Below are positions 1 through 8,504 of a stretch of DNA of 64,000 nt, piece by piece. The notes below the pieces were generated by a model. The model was given only the letters and a program-made list of their open reading frames with translations, made no database searches and was not told the DNA's origin. Source of the stretch: UBA1724 sp963621575 (GTDB lineage: Bacteria > Verrucomicrobiota > Lentisphaeria > Oligosphaerales > Oligosphaeraceae); contig CAVFEH010000005.1 of NCBI GenBank assembly GCA_963621575.1, positions 1 through 64,000 of the forward strand, given 5' to 3'. The position numbers and the translations under genes were made by a program. How positions within the stretch are numbered: position 1 is the first letter of the stretch; every line of letters begins with the position of its first letter.

Positions 1-755
1 TCGCGATCATCGCCATTCTGGCGGCCATGCTGCTGCCCGCGCTTTCCAAGGCCCGCGAGAAGGCCCGTGCCGTCAGCTGCACCAACAACCTGAAGAACCT
101 CCAGCTGGGCAACATCCTCTATTCCAACGACTATGATGACTATTTGCCGGCCGACCGCGAGGATATCGGCGGGGCAGATGGCCTCTATTACTGGTTCGGC
201 TACAACCCCCTGATCCCCGAGACCCCCATGAGCTGGAGCACCTGGGTGTCCAAGGACCCCGCCGCCGATGTGCCCACCACCGTCGAGGACAAGAGCTCCT
301 GGCACAAGATCCTCCTGTGCCCCTCCTGTCCCACTGCCGACCGTGTCCGCGGCAACATCGGCTACCAGGCCAGCATCGGCATGAGCTACAACAACCACTA
401 CATGTGGGCCTACTCGCAGGGCAGTTTGGGCTGGGGCAAGGCTTGCGACTGGCATCGCGTTTCCACCATCAAGTACCCCTCCATCCACGTGAACCTCTTT
501 GATGGAACCATCCGGAGCGGCTTCAGCGTCGAGTGCTGGAACCATCCCGACATCATCGTCGATACCGTCACGAACTACAATAGCTCTTACTTCCGCCATG
601 GCAGGATGATGAATCTCACCTTCACCGATGGACATGTGGAGACTGCCGCCGAAGAGATGGCCAAGACCGACCCCTCCACTGGCAGACCCTATTTGGTCGG
701 CCAGTACTACTGGTTCCCCGGAATGGATGACATCGGCGGCGACAAGAACCGCTAA
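1..755 (+). CDS. H-X9-DG pseudopilin, 5' end outside window
   Basis: This is the 3' part of a type II secretion pseudopilin-like protein (about 251 residues visible; the reading frame begins at base 3). The visible start is the hydrophobic helix AIIAILAAMLLPALSKAREK of a prepilin N-terminus; the FTLIE head and start codon lie before the window. The C-terminal part has the H-X9-DG signature (HGRMMNLTFTDG) typical of the large pseudopilin families of Planctomycetes and Lentisphaerae. Four Cys are shared with the copies at 32137 and 63021 (SCTNN, CPSCP, ACDWHR), as is a short tail with YYW and GG near a terminal Arg. Such proteins are expected to sit in the inner membrane by the N-terminal helix, or on the cell surface after processing. 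The substrate or function is unknown. A strong terminator follows 27 bases after the stop. Confidence 0.9.
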   Translation, partial: AIIAILAAMLLPALSKAREKARAVSCTNNLKNLQLGNILYSNDYDDYLPADREDIGGADGLYYWFGYNPLIPETPMSWSTWVSKDPAADVPTTVEDKSSWHKILLCPSCPTADRVRGNIGYQASIGMSYNNHYMWAYSQGSLGWGKACDWHRVSTIKYPSIHVNLFDGTIRSGFSVECWNHPDIIVDTVTNYNSSYFRHGRMMNLTFTDGHVETAAEEMAKTDPSTGRPYLVGQYYWFPGMDDIGGDKNR

Positions 756-782
756 CGCCAGACGCTTGCGTGCGCAACGTAA

Positions 783-818
783 AAAGGGCCTCCCGGCTTT
801 CCGGCCGGGAGGCCCTTT
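783..818 (+). terminator. Rho-independent terminator after pseudopilin 1
   Basis: A 15-bp perfect stem (783-797 pairing with 804-818, AAAGGGCCTCCCGGC arm) with a 6-base loop, followed by CTGTTT. It lies just after the pseudopilin stop. The A/T ends of the stem make it usable in both directions, so it may also end transcription from the minus-strand gene at 863. Confidence 0.88.
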
Positions 819-862
819 CTGTTTCAACAGGATTGTCCTGGCGCCCTTCGCGTCGGAAACGC

Positions 863-1444
863 TCAGTGTTTTAACGCCTTTGGCCTGCCTAGGATTTCGG
901 AGTAGAGGAGTGCCTTTTTGAGAGAGTCCTGGGTTTTCGGGAGTTTGAAGGCCAGCCGTTGTGCGGTTGTGGTCTTCGGCGTGGGCGCCGCGGGAGTGGT
1001 GGCGATATGTGCGTCCGCGTGGAGTGCGGTTTCCGAGGGATGGGGTGGAAAGTACGCACGGGGGAGGGTGGGCTCCAGGTGTTCCCGGGCGTGCAGTTCC
1101 GCGGGCGTGGGAGCATTTGCGAGCGGGGACTGCCGGGGGGGCGGAATGGGATCCGCATGGGATTCGCCCACTGGGTCGCGGACCACTGCGAAGCTCGTGG
1201 TGCGCATGACGCCCCCGTTGGGGGTTCGCTCGTCCCGTTCGGTTCTCACGACGCGTTTCCCCCTCGGAATCCCCCGCTGGTTGCGGGAGACACCGTGGTT
1301 GTTCGCAGGGGTGTAGACGCGTCCGTAGGGATGCCGTCGGGAATACCCGTGTCCCCTGGACTGTTTTTCCGCGTCGCGTCTTTTCTGCCGGAAGATCAAG
1401 ACGACGACCACGAAGAATGCGATGAAGACGATGGGGGCGGCCAT
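863..1444 (-). CDS. Membrane-anchored hypothetical protein downstream of FloA
   Basis: A 193-aa protein with one N-terminal membrane helix (residues 4-18, FIAFFVVVVLIF), followed by RQKRR, so the rest should be cytoplasmic. The middle is Arg/Pro-rich and looks disordered. Only the last 27 residues look like a folded or binding motif: KKALLYSEILGRPKALKH. A similar C-terminal ending (hydrophobic-SEILG-P) is, from memory, common on short cytoplasmic tails in PVC genomes; I cannot verify this here. It starts 27 bases after the floA stop, so it is probably co-transcribed with floA and the secreted protein at 2576-4861. I do not recognise a family. A role beside the flotillin scaffold is an inference from position only. 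Confidence 0.75.
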   Translation of the reverse strand: MAAPIVFIAFFVVVVLIFRQKRRDAEKQSRGHGYSRRHPYGRVYTPANNHGVSRNQRGIPRGKRVVRTERDERTPNGGVMRTTSFAVVRDPVGESHADPIPPPRQSPLANAPTPAELHAREHLEPTLPRAYFPPHPSETALHADAHIATTPAAPTPKTTTAQRLAFKLPKTQDSLKKALLYSEILGRPKALKH

Positions 1445-1471
1445 TTCTCTAGGGGATGGCAGGGAGTTCCG

Positions 1472-2470
1472 CTAGATCTGCTGGGGCTCTTCGCCGGCGA
1501 TGGAGCGTCGCATGTCGGTGTCGGAACGCATGTTCTCCAGCTTGTAGTAGTCCATGACGCCCAGCTTCCCACTCTTGAGGGCGGCGGCCATGGCCAGCGG
1601 AATCTCCGCCTGGGCCGCGACGACCTGCGCCTGCATTTCCTGCACTTTCGCCTTCATCTCCTGCTCGTAGGCGACGGCCGCAGCACGGCGGACCTCCGCA
1701 GTGGCCTGCGCAACGCGACGGTCCGCCTCCGCCTGGTCGGCCTGCAACCGCGCGCCGATGTTGTCGCCCACGTCCACGTCCGCGATGTCGATGGAGAGGA
1801 TTTCGAAGGCGGTGCCGGAGTCCAGCCCCTTTTCCAGCAGTCGCTGGGAGATGTTGTCGGGATTTTCCAGGACGGCGCTGTAGGAGGTGCTGGAGCCGAT
1901 GGTGGTGACGATTCCCTCGCCAACCCGGGCGATGATGGTGTCTTCGGTGGCGCCGCCCACCAGGCGCTCCAGATTGGTGCGCACAGTGACACGGGCGCGG
2001 ACTTTCACCTGGATGCCGTCCTTGGCCACGGCGTCCAGGGTGTCGCGCTCACCGCCTTGCTTGGGGCAGTCGATGACGCGGGGGTTCACGCTGGTGCGCA
2101 CGGCATCCAACACATCGCGGCCCGCCAGGTCGATGGCCGCGGCCTGCCGGAAGGTCAGGTGGATGGACGCCTTGTCCGCCGCCACGAGGGCATTGACCAC
2201 TCGTTCCACATTGCCATGGGCCATGTAGTGGCTTTCCAGGTCGTCTGTGGTCACGGTGGCGATGCCCGCCTTCCGGATTTGGATGTAGCAACGCACGATG
2301 AGTGCGGAGGGCACGTGCCGGAGGCTCATGATCAGGAGTCGCCAGAAGGAGATGTGCGCGCCCGACGCCTGCGCCTGCAACCAGGTGCCGAAGTAGCTGA
2401 AGATGACGCCAATGGCGATGAAAGCCAGGAAGACGAGGAAGATGACGAGGCAGCCGATGAGGATGTTCAT
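1472..2470 (-). CDS. floA: Flotillin-like protein FloA
   Basis: A 332-aa protein of the FloA (YqfA, formerly UPF0365) family: an N-terminal hydrophobic hairpin region (residues 1-25), a short amphipathic stretch, an SPFH/band-7-like domain through about residue 220, then an Ala/Glu/Gln-rich helical region (about 225-290) containing EADRRVAQATAEVRRAA and EQEMKAKVQEMQAQ repeats that drive oligomerisation. The length and the ending near MRRSIAGEEP match the family. FloA forms membrane microdomain scaffolds that organise signalling, secretion and proteolysis complexes. Here it lies between a 761-aa secreted protein upstream and a one-helix membrane protein downstream, all on the same strand, which suggests one operon. 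No clear Shine-Dalgarno precedes the ATG, as for several genes in this window. Confidence 0.93.
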   Translation of the reverse strand: MNILIGCLVIFLVFLAFIAIGVIFSYFGTWLQAQASGAHISFWRLLIMSLRHVPSALIVRCYIQIRKAGIATVTTDDLESHYMAHGNVERVVNALVAADKASIHLTFRQAAAIDLAGRDVLDAVRTSVNPRVIDCPKQGGERDTLDAVAKDGIQVKVRARVTVRTNLERLVGGATEDTIIARVGEGIVTTIGSSTSYSAVLENPDNISQRLLEKGLDSGTAFEILSIDIADVDVGDNIGARLQADQAEADRRVAQATAEVRRAAAVAYEQEMKAKVQEMQAQVVAAQAEIPLAMAAALKSGKLGVMDYYKLENMRSDTDMRRSIAGEEPQQI

Positions 2471-2575
2471 GGTGGGAGTGGGGATTTGTGGAATGAGGAG
2501 CTTGCGTGCCCAATTGGCGCGCAGGTGGACAGGGGAGGCGAAATGTCTGGGCGCGGAGTATGAAATTCCGGACCG

Positions 2576-4861
2576 TTATTTTTTCTTGGATTTCCTGGTG
2601 CGGTCGAGGACGCGGGTTTCAATGTGGTCGGAGACGGTTTTCCCGGGGGTGTAGGTGAGGTTTGCGTCCTTGATCTGCGTGGTTTCCACGATGGGCCTTC
2701 CGAGGGAGCCGCCCTGTGAGCGCTGGTTTTCGGGGGGCGCGATGCCGGGGAGCGCCAGTTCGGGGGCCACGGCCACGGGGTGGTGATCGATCTTTTCCCA
2801 GTTGGACTGCCAGGCCTTCTGTTGTTCTGGCGTGGGGTCAAAGGCGTTTTGTTGCAGTGCGTCGAGGGCCTGGTGGAGCGCCAGGCGGGAGAGGATCTGG
2901 GTGGACTGCCCGTCGGGAGTGAATCCGAAGTCCGCCAGGTTGTCGCGGAAGAAGTGCAGGTATTTGTAGGGTTGCGGGAGGATGCTGGCGGTTTCGGGGG
3001 TGATGGCGGCTTGTGCCTGGAAGACCCAGACGGGCCAGGCCTCCTGGAGAAGCGGCAGGGCCTCCCGGGGGGCGCCGCCCTTCTGGAGCGCCAGTGTGGC
3101 CAGGGCCGCCACGGTAGTCCGTTCGGCGGCGTAGGTCATGCTGGGCAGATCGGGGTCGCAGCCGAACATGTCGGGGATGGGGGGCGCCAGCTCGGCGCCA
3201 GCGGTGGCGGCCAGGGAGATCCGTGTGAGCTGCGCCAGGCGTTCGGGATTCTCTTCCGTGGCATCCTGGGAGAGGAAGCGCACCAGCCAGGGGGCGGAGG
3301 CGGCGGCATCCAAATGGCGGACGGCGGCCTCCCCCAGGGAGTTCCGGAGGGCGTCCAGGTTTTTCCGGAGGGTCTCGGCCTCCTCCCCGGGGAGGAGCGG
3401 AAGGTGTTTTTGGAGGGCCAGTGCGGCCAGCGCGGCCTCCTCCAGGGGGATGTTCTCCGCCGCGTTCTCCAAGTCGTCCACAATGGGCTTCCGGGTGGGA
3501 TACTCCACGGCGGGGATGACGCTGCCGGCGGGGGTCACTTGCCGGGAGAGATGACGGTAGAGCTGCAGGAGTTCCGACGCGCATTTGCGTCCGGTGGGGT
3601 CTTGGGGGGGAAGAGCCTCGGCGAGCCGCTGGAAGACCAGGTATCCCAGCGCATTTGCCCGAAGAGTGCTCACGCGGGGCGGGATCTGGAATTCCGGGGC
3701 GTCCCCCTGGGGATCGTCTTCCACCAGCATGGCGTAGAGACGCAGGGAGGGCTTGCGGCGGTTCGCGGAGACAATCATGCCATTCTCCAGCTTCTCGCCG
3801 GGATCCAGGTGCTTCACCGCTTTCAGGAGCGGCAATGCCGCTTTTCGCGCAGCCTCCAGAAGGGACGCCTTCGCGTTCTTGTCCGATACAGCGTCCCGGA
3901 GTTCCAGGAAGGCGTAGGCCAGGCTGGCCTGGTTGGAGAGGGAGGCCGCGCCGCCGGCCAATCCGGAGAACCATTCCGGGAAGGGCGTGTCCAGGGTGCC
4001 GTCTTCTTTCAGAAGGCCGGCGGTCTTCAGAGCTGCCTGGAGGGTTTCGTCGAGGCCGGGTTGGGGGATGACCCGGGCGGGGTGCGCGCGGAAAAGCCGC
4101 CGGCAGCCCTGTGCGTCGGCGTAGTAGCTGTCGGATTCGAAGAGAGTGGCCTTGAAGGGGATGTCGGTGGCGCCCATTTTCTGCCAGAGCCCCAGGGAGC
4201 TCCACAGATTCGCCTCGGAGATCAGATTGCCCACCCGCGCCACGGAGAGCTGCCGCTGGGGGGTCATGAGATAGCGTCCCGTGAGCTGTTCCGGAGTGAA
4301 GGCGAAGGCGGATGTGCGGTCGAAGGCGATGCCCACCAGGCTGGAGAAGAGCAGCCGCGTGGAGTTCACATGGAACTCCGGAATCTGCACGGTGCACTGC
4401 ACCACGTCAAGCCGGAGTGCATTCCATTGCCCGGGATGGGCGAGCTTCTTTTTCACATACGCGGGAAGCTGTCGCCTCTCCTGCTGCGCCATGGCGACCT
4501 GCGCCTCCAAATCCGCGCGGATTGCGGCCTCATATTCGGGGCGGCGCTTCTCTAGGATGGCAAGAAGCATCTCCAGCGCCGGGCCAAAGCCGTCCCCCAC
4601 CGCATAGTAGGTCCGGGAGGGGAATTCGCCATCGCACAACGTCAGGAAGAGCGCCCGGGGGGCCTTGGAGGAAGAGGGGACTTTCTTTAGGATCTCTTTG
4701 GCCGGAGCGCCCTTCTGCAATGCGGTCCGCAGATATCCCGTGAACTGCACAAGCTGCTCTTCAGAACAATCCAGCGGAGCCTGCACGTCCGGAAACCAGG
4801 ACTGTGCACAGAACACCGCGGGGAGGAACAAGAGGGCAAGCAACAATGGGGGAAGGCGCAT
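2576..4861 (-). CDS. Large secreted protein of unknown function
   Basis: A 761-aa protein with a clear Sec signal peptide (MRLPPLLLALLFLPAVFCAQ, probable cleavage after Ala-19) and no further membrane helices. The mature part is rich in Leu/Ala helices (for example ALLEAARKAALPLLKAVKHL), which suggests an alpha-helical solenoid, with a long Gln/Pro-rich C-terminal region that ends in the basic tail RTRKSKKK. I see no catalytic motif that assigns it to a family. It would act in the periplasm or outside the cell. It is the first gene of a probable operon with floA (106 bases downstream) and a small membrane protein, so it may be an envelope-assembly factor; that is inference. Confidence 0.75.
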   Translation of the reverse strand: MRLPPLLLALLFLPAVFCAQSWFPDVQAPLDCSEEQLVQFTGYLRTALQKGAPAKEILKKVPSSSKAPRALFLTLCDGEFPSRTYYAVGDGFGPALEMLLAILEKRRPEYEAAIRADLEAQVAMAQQERRQLPAYVKKKLAHPGQWNALRLDVVQCTVQIPEFHVNSTRLLFSSLVGIAFDRTSAFAFTPEQLTGRYLMTPQRQLSVARVGNLISEANLWSSLGLWQKMGATDIPFKATLFESDSYYADAQGCRRLFRAHPARVIPQPGLDETLQAALKTAGLLKEDGTLDTPFPEWFSGLAGGAASLSNQASLAYAFLELRDAVSDKNAKASLLEAARKAALPLLKAVKHLDPGEKLENGMIVSANRRKPSLRLYAMLVEDDPQGDAPEFQIPPRVSTLRANALGYLVFQRLAEALPPQDPTGRKCASELLQLYRHLSRQVTPAGSVIPAVEYPTRKPIVDDLENAAENIPLEEAALAALALQKHLPLLPGEEAETLRKNLDALRNSLGEAAVRHLDAAASAPWLVRFLSQDATEENPERLAQLTRISLAATAGAELAPPIPDMFGCDPDLPSMTYAAERTTVAALATLALQKGGAPREALPLLQEAWPVWVFQAQAAITPETASILPQPYKYLHFFRDNLADFGFTPDGQSTQILSRLALHQALDALQQNAFDPTPEQQKAWQSNWEKIDHHPVAVAPELALPGIAPPENQRSQGGSLGRPIVETTQIKDANLTYTPGKTVSDHIETRVLDRTRKSKKK

Positions 4862-5058
4862 CTATGTCGAAAAAGGAGGAAGGGAAAGGCGGGGGCGGCG
4901 GCGGCGCGTTTTGATTTCGTGTCTTGGAGTAATTTAGCGGGCTTGTGCGTGGTGGTTGTGGCAAGGACATGTTTTTGCGCACGAATCCGGGCGCCTTGCG
5001 GAATCCCTTGGCCTTTTGTTTCAGCTTTTTTGCGGAAGGATCCCCTCCCACGAAACGC

Positions 5059-5091
5059 AAAAAAAGGGAGAGCGGATTTCCGTTCTCCCTT
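5059..5091 (-). terminator. Rho-independent terminator of asd
   Basis: Read on the minus strand: a 12-bp stem AAGGGAGAACGG / CCGCTCTCCCTT (one G-T pair; 5080-5091 with 5064-5075) with a 4-base loop and then a run of T residues (5059-5065). It is 26 bases past the asd stop codon. Confidence 0.9.
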
Positions 5092-5116
5092 ATGTCGTGT
5101 GTGTTCCGGCGTGGTT

Positions 5117-6118
5117 CTAGAGCAGTTCCGCAATCTGGACTGCGTTGAGCGCGGCGCCCTTGAGGAGCTGGTCTCCGCAGAGGAAGAAGGCCAGGCTGTT
5201 GGGGGCGGAGAGGTCGTAGCGGAGGCGTCCGGCGAGGACGTCGTATTGCTCGTTGGACTCGCAGGGCATGGGGAAGTGGTTGCTGGCGGGGTCGTCAACC
5301 ACGGTGAGTCCGGGGGCCTTCCTCCAGGCGGCCATGGCCTGTTCGGGGGTCACCTTGCCGGCGAACTCCACCAGGACGGACTCGGCGTGGCTGCGCAGCA
5401 CGGGCACCCGGACGCAGGTTGGGCAGACGCCGATCTTGTCATCATGGAGGATCTTCCGGGTCTCGTTGACCATCTTCATCTCTTCGGTGTTGTAGCCATT
5501 TTCGCCGATGTCGGTGTTGTGGCTGAAGACATTGAAGGCGTAGGGCCACTTGAAGACCTTGGGCTCGGCCTTGCCGCCGGCCAGCACGGTGCGGGTCTGC
5601 TCCAGCAACTCGTTCATGCCCTTGGCGCCGGCGCCGGAGGCGCTCTGGTAGGTGGACACCACGATGCGCTTCACGGGGGAGAGGTCATAGAGGGGCTTCA
5701 CGGCCACCAGCATGATGATGGTGGTGCAGTTGGGGTTGGCGATGATTCCCTTGTTCCACTTCACATCCTCGGGGTTGACCTCGGGGACCACCAGGGGGAC
5801 CTGGGGGTCCATGCGGAAGCAGCTGGAGTTGTCGACCACCACGGCGCCGGCTTGGACTGCGTAGGGGGCGAAGACCCGGGAGACGGTGGCGCCTGCGGAG
5901 AAGAGCGCCACATCCACGCCCTGGAAGGACTGGGGAGTCAGCTCCTGGATGGCGTATTCCTTCCCCTTGAAGAGGGCGGCCTTGCCGACGGAGCGCGCGC
6001 TTGCCAGCAGCTTGAGCTCCTTCACGGGGAAGTTCCGCTTCTCCAGGGTCTTGATCATTTCCACGCCGACGGCGCCGGTTGCGCCGACGACGGCCACATT
6101 CATGGGACGGGTTGCCAT
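5117..6118 (-). CDS. asd: Aspartate-semialdehyde dehydrogenase
   Basis: A 333-aa enzyme that reduces beta-aspartyl phosphate to aspartate semialdehyde with NADPH, the branch point to lysine/diaminopimelate, threonine and methionine. The N-terminal nucleotide-binding motif is VAVVGATGAVG (residues 8-18). The active-site Cys lies in ANPNCTT, and the catalytic His region in RVPVLRSHAES. The length is typical. AAGGAA lies upstream of the ATG at a normal distance. A terminator follows directly, and htpG lies 132 bases upstream on the same strand, so asd could be the end of a longer transcript or have its own promoter. No missing residue was seen. Confidence 0.97.
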   Translation of the reverse strand: MATRPMNVAVVGATGAVGVEMIKTLEKRNFPVKELKLLASARSVGKAALFKGKEYAIQELTPQSFQGVDVALFSAGATVSRVFAPYAVQAGAVVVDNSSCFRMDPQVPLVVPEVNPEDVKWNKGIIANPNCTTIIMLVAVKPLYDLSPVKRIVVSTYQSASGAGAKGMNELLEQTRTVLAGGKAEPKVFKWPYAFNVFSHNTDIGENGYNTEEMKMVNETRKILHDDKIGVCPTCVRVPVLRSHAESVLVEFAGKVTPEQAMAAWRKAPGLTVVDDPASNHFPMPCESNEQYDVLAGRLRYDLSAPNSLAFFLCGDQLLKGAALNAVQIAELL

Positions 6119-6250
6119 GGGGGGATTCCTTTGTTCTCTGGGGACTCTTTGGGGGGGCGGGCCGGGGGGGATGGTTTCCTCCCTCTTCCGCGCCCCGGGG
6201 CCGGGATGTTTGGGAATGAAAAACGGATGAGCGCGGGGCGGAATTCCCGA

Positions 6251-8206
6251 CTATGCCTTCAGGCCGTCGGCCATGAGCATGGTCACCTGTTTGGCGAAGG
6301 CCAGGGGGTCTTCCACGGGCTGGTTCTCCATGAGGCGCGCGGCATCGAAGAGGAGCTTCGCACCCTCTTCCAGACGGGGATCCCTGTCATCCTTGGCAAG
6401 GAGGTCGCGGAGGGCGGCCACCAGGGGATGGCCGGCGTTGATCTCCAGGATCTGCCTGGTGTCGGGCACCTCCTGCTTGAGGGCCTTCATCATGCGCTGC
6501 ATCTGGGGGCTCAGCGCCCACTCGGGATCCACCAGGCAGCAGGCGCTGTCGGTGAGGCGGCGGGAGAGGCGGACCTCCTCCACCTTGCCTTTCAGGATTT
6601 CCTTCAGACGGGCCAGCAACGGCGCGTTGGCCTCCTGTTCTGCCTTTTCTTCGGCCTCGTGGGCCTTCTTCTCTTCGGCGCTCTCCAGGTCGACTTCGCC
6701 CTTGGAGATGTCGCGCAGGTGCTTTCCCTGGTAGTTGTCCAGGGAGGGGATCACGAATTCATCGACGGTGTCGGTGAGCAGCAGCACCTCGTAGCCCTTT
6801 TTGCGGAAGGCCTCCAGGCGGGGGGAGTTCTTGGCGTTGGCGAGGGCCTCGGCGGTGAGGTAGTAGATCTCGGTTTGTCCCTCGGGCATGCGTTTCACGT
6901 AGTCGGCGAGGGTGGTGCGCTGCTTGTCGTCCAGTGCGGTGGAGTGGAAGAGGAGAAGATTCTGGATCTTCTCGCTGTTCTCGAAGTCCTCGCGGAGGCC
7001 CTCCTTGAGGATGGCGCCGAAGTTCTCGTAGAAGCTCTCGTAGCGCTCGGGGGCGTTCTTCTGGAGGTCGGCCAGGGTGTCCAGGGTCTTCTTGATGATG
7101 TTCTTGCGGATGATGGTCAGGGCCCGCGCCTCCTGGAGCATCTCCCGGGAGACATTCAGGGGCAGGTCGGCGGAATCCACCACGCCGCGCAGGAAGCGGA
7201 GATACCGCGGCAGCAGTTGTTCGCAGGCGTCGGTGATGAAGACGCGGTGGACATAGAGCTGGATGCCGTGGGGGGTGTTTTCCTGGACCAGCATATCCCA
7301 GAGGGGCTTCTGGGGGATGTAGACCAGGGCCTTGAACTCGGCCTGTCCCTCCACGGACCAATGGAGGGTCTCGAAGGGCTCCTGGAAGTCATGGGAGAGG
7401 TGCCTGTAGAACTCGTTGTATTCCTCGGGCTTCACTTCGGACTTGGGGCGCAGCCAGATGGCCTGCCGGGAGTTCAGCGTGTCCTCCTTCATCACCGTCT
7501 TCGGGGGCACCGGCTTGCCGTCGGCGTCCAGGACCTGCTTGCCGTCGGCGTCCAGGACGGGCTCCTGGTGCTCGCAGTCCATGACGATGGGATGCTCCAC
7601 GAAGTCGGAGTACTTCTTCACGATCTTGCGGAGGCGCCACTCCTCCAGGAATTCCGTTTCGTCCTCCTTGAGGTGCAGGATCACGTCGGTGCCGCGTGTC
7701 TCCTTCTCCACGGCGTCCAGGGTGTAGAAGCCGTCGCCCTTGGAGACCCAGCGGGAGCCCTGGGAGTTGTCCGTGCCGGCGTGGCGGGTGACCAGGGTCA
7801 CCTCGTCGGCCACCATGAAGGCGGAGTAGAAGCCAACGCCGAATTGTCCGATGAGCTCGGGGGGGAGCTCCTCCTTGCTGCCCTTCAGGTTCTCCAGGAA
7901 GTGCTTGGTTCCGGAGTTGGCCACGGTGCCGATGTTCTTTTCCACCTCGTCGGCGGTCATGCCGATGCCGTTGTCGCGGATGGTCAGGGTCCTGGCGTCC
8001 TTGTCCACGATCAGCTTGATCTTCCATTCGGGATCCTTCTCCAGCAGGGAGGCGTCCTTCAGGGATTCGAAGCGGCAGCGGTCAATGGCGTCGGAGGCAT
8101 TGGAGATGATTTCCCGCAGGAAGATCTCCTTGTTGGAATAGAGGGAGTGGATCACCAGGTCGAGCATTTGCTTGACCTCGGTCTTGAATTCATGCTGCGT
8201 GCTCAT
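6251..8206 (-). CDS. htpG: Molecular chaperone HtpG (bacterial Hsp90)
   Basis: A 651-aa Hsp90 family ATPase. The open frame extends upstream to 8350, but the start was placed at 8206 because homology begins at MSTQHEFKTEVKQMLDLVIH and the 48 residues before it are Pro/Ala-rich, non-conserved translation; GAGAGA precedes this ATG. The N-terminal GHKL ATPase has ISNASDAIDR (Asn and Asp that bind Mg-ATP), DNGIGM and GQFGVGFYSAF. The middle domain contains NVSREMLQ (the catalytic Arg loop), and a C-terminal dimerisation domain follows. The protein helps fold or remodel clients under stress. An insert VLDADGKQVLDADGK in the middle domain is an internal duplication of 7 residues. A roughly 300-base upstream gap carries a possible leader hairpin. 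Confidence 0.97.
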   Translation of the reverse strand: MSTQHEFKTEVKQMLDLVIHSLYSNKEIFLREIISNASDAIDRCRFESLKDASLLEKDPEWKIKLIVDKDARTLTIRDNGIGMTADEVEKNIGTVANSGTKHFLENLKGSKEELPPELIGQFGVGFYSAFMVADEVTLVTRHAGTDNSQGSRWVSKGDGFYTLDAVEKETRGTDVILHLKEDETEFLEEWRLRKIVKKYSDFVEHPIVMDCEHQEPVLDADGKQVLDADGKPVPPKTVMKEDTLNSRQAIWLRPKSEVKPEEYNEFYRHLSHDFQEPFETLHWSVEGQAEFKALVYIPQKPLWDMLVQENTPHGIQLYVHRVFITDACEQLLPRYLRFLRGVVDSADLPLNVSREMLQEARALTIIRKNIIKKTLDTLADLQKNAPERYESFYENFGAILKEGLREDFENSEKIQNLLLFHSTALDDKQRTTLADYVKRMPEGQTEIYYLTAEALANAKNSPRLEAFRKKGYEVLLLTDTVDEFVIPSLDNYQGKHLRDISKGEVDLESAEEKKAHEAEEKAEQEANAPLLARLKEILKGKVEEVRLSRRLTDSACCLVDPEWALSPQMQRMMKALKQEVPDTRQILEINAGHPLVAALRDLLAKDDRDPRLEEGAKLLFDAARLMENQPVEDPLAFAKQVTMLMADGLKA

Positions 8207-8358
8207 GTGTATTCTCTCGATGATATCTGTGTATTTGCGTGCCCGAATGGCCGCCGCTCGCACGACGGGGGAACGGGAAGGCGGAGGGAGGGAAGTCCCC
8301 TGCGGGGCCGCCGGGGAGGCGCCCCGGAATGTCCCGGGGGCGTAAGCCATCAGGACTC

Positions 8359-8397
8359 CGGATTTCCGACGGAGTTCCGGGAAATCCGCATAAGATA
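8359..8397 (-). promoter_or_regulatory. Possible htpG promoter element and leader hairpin
   Basis: On the minus strand a TATCTT hexamer (8392-8397) resembles the -10 box of the tRNA-Ser gene in this window. Immediately downstream is a 9-bp perfect stem CGGATTTCC / GGAAATCCG (8380-8388 with 8359-8367) around a 12-base loop. If transcription starts near 8385, the leader to htpG would be about 180 bases with this hairpin at its 5' end. No good -35 box and no CIRCE element are visible. The interval 8207-8504 otherwise holds no gene. Confidence 0.35.
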
Positions 8398-8504
8398 ATG
8401 CGCCGTGGAAAGTCTCCGTTGGCCATAAGAGACTTTGCAGGAAATTGGGGGCGATGCGGGGGGGGCGTCAGCGCCGCAGACACCATGCGGGCGAACCATC
8501 GAAT

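Noticed and set aside
4919..8398. 1159-codon open frame on the plus strand opposite asd and htpG
   Set aside because: It is antisense to two clearly conserved genes. The composition (Gly/Val/His/Leu-rich) is what the reverse frame of GC-rich codons yields.
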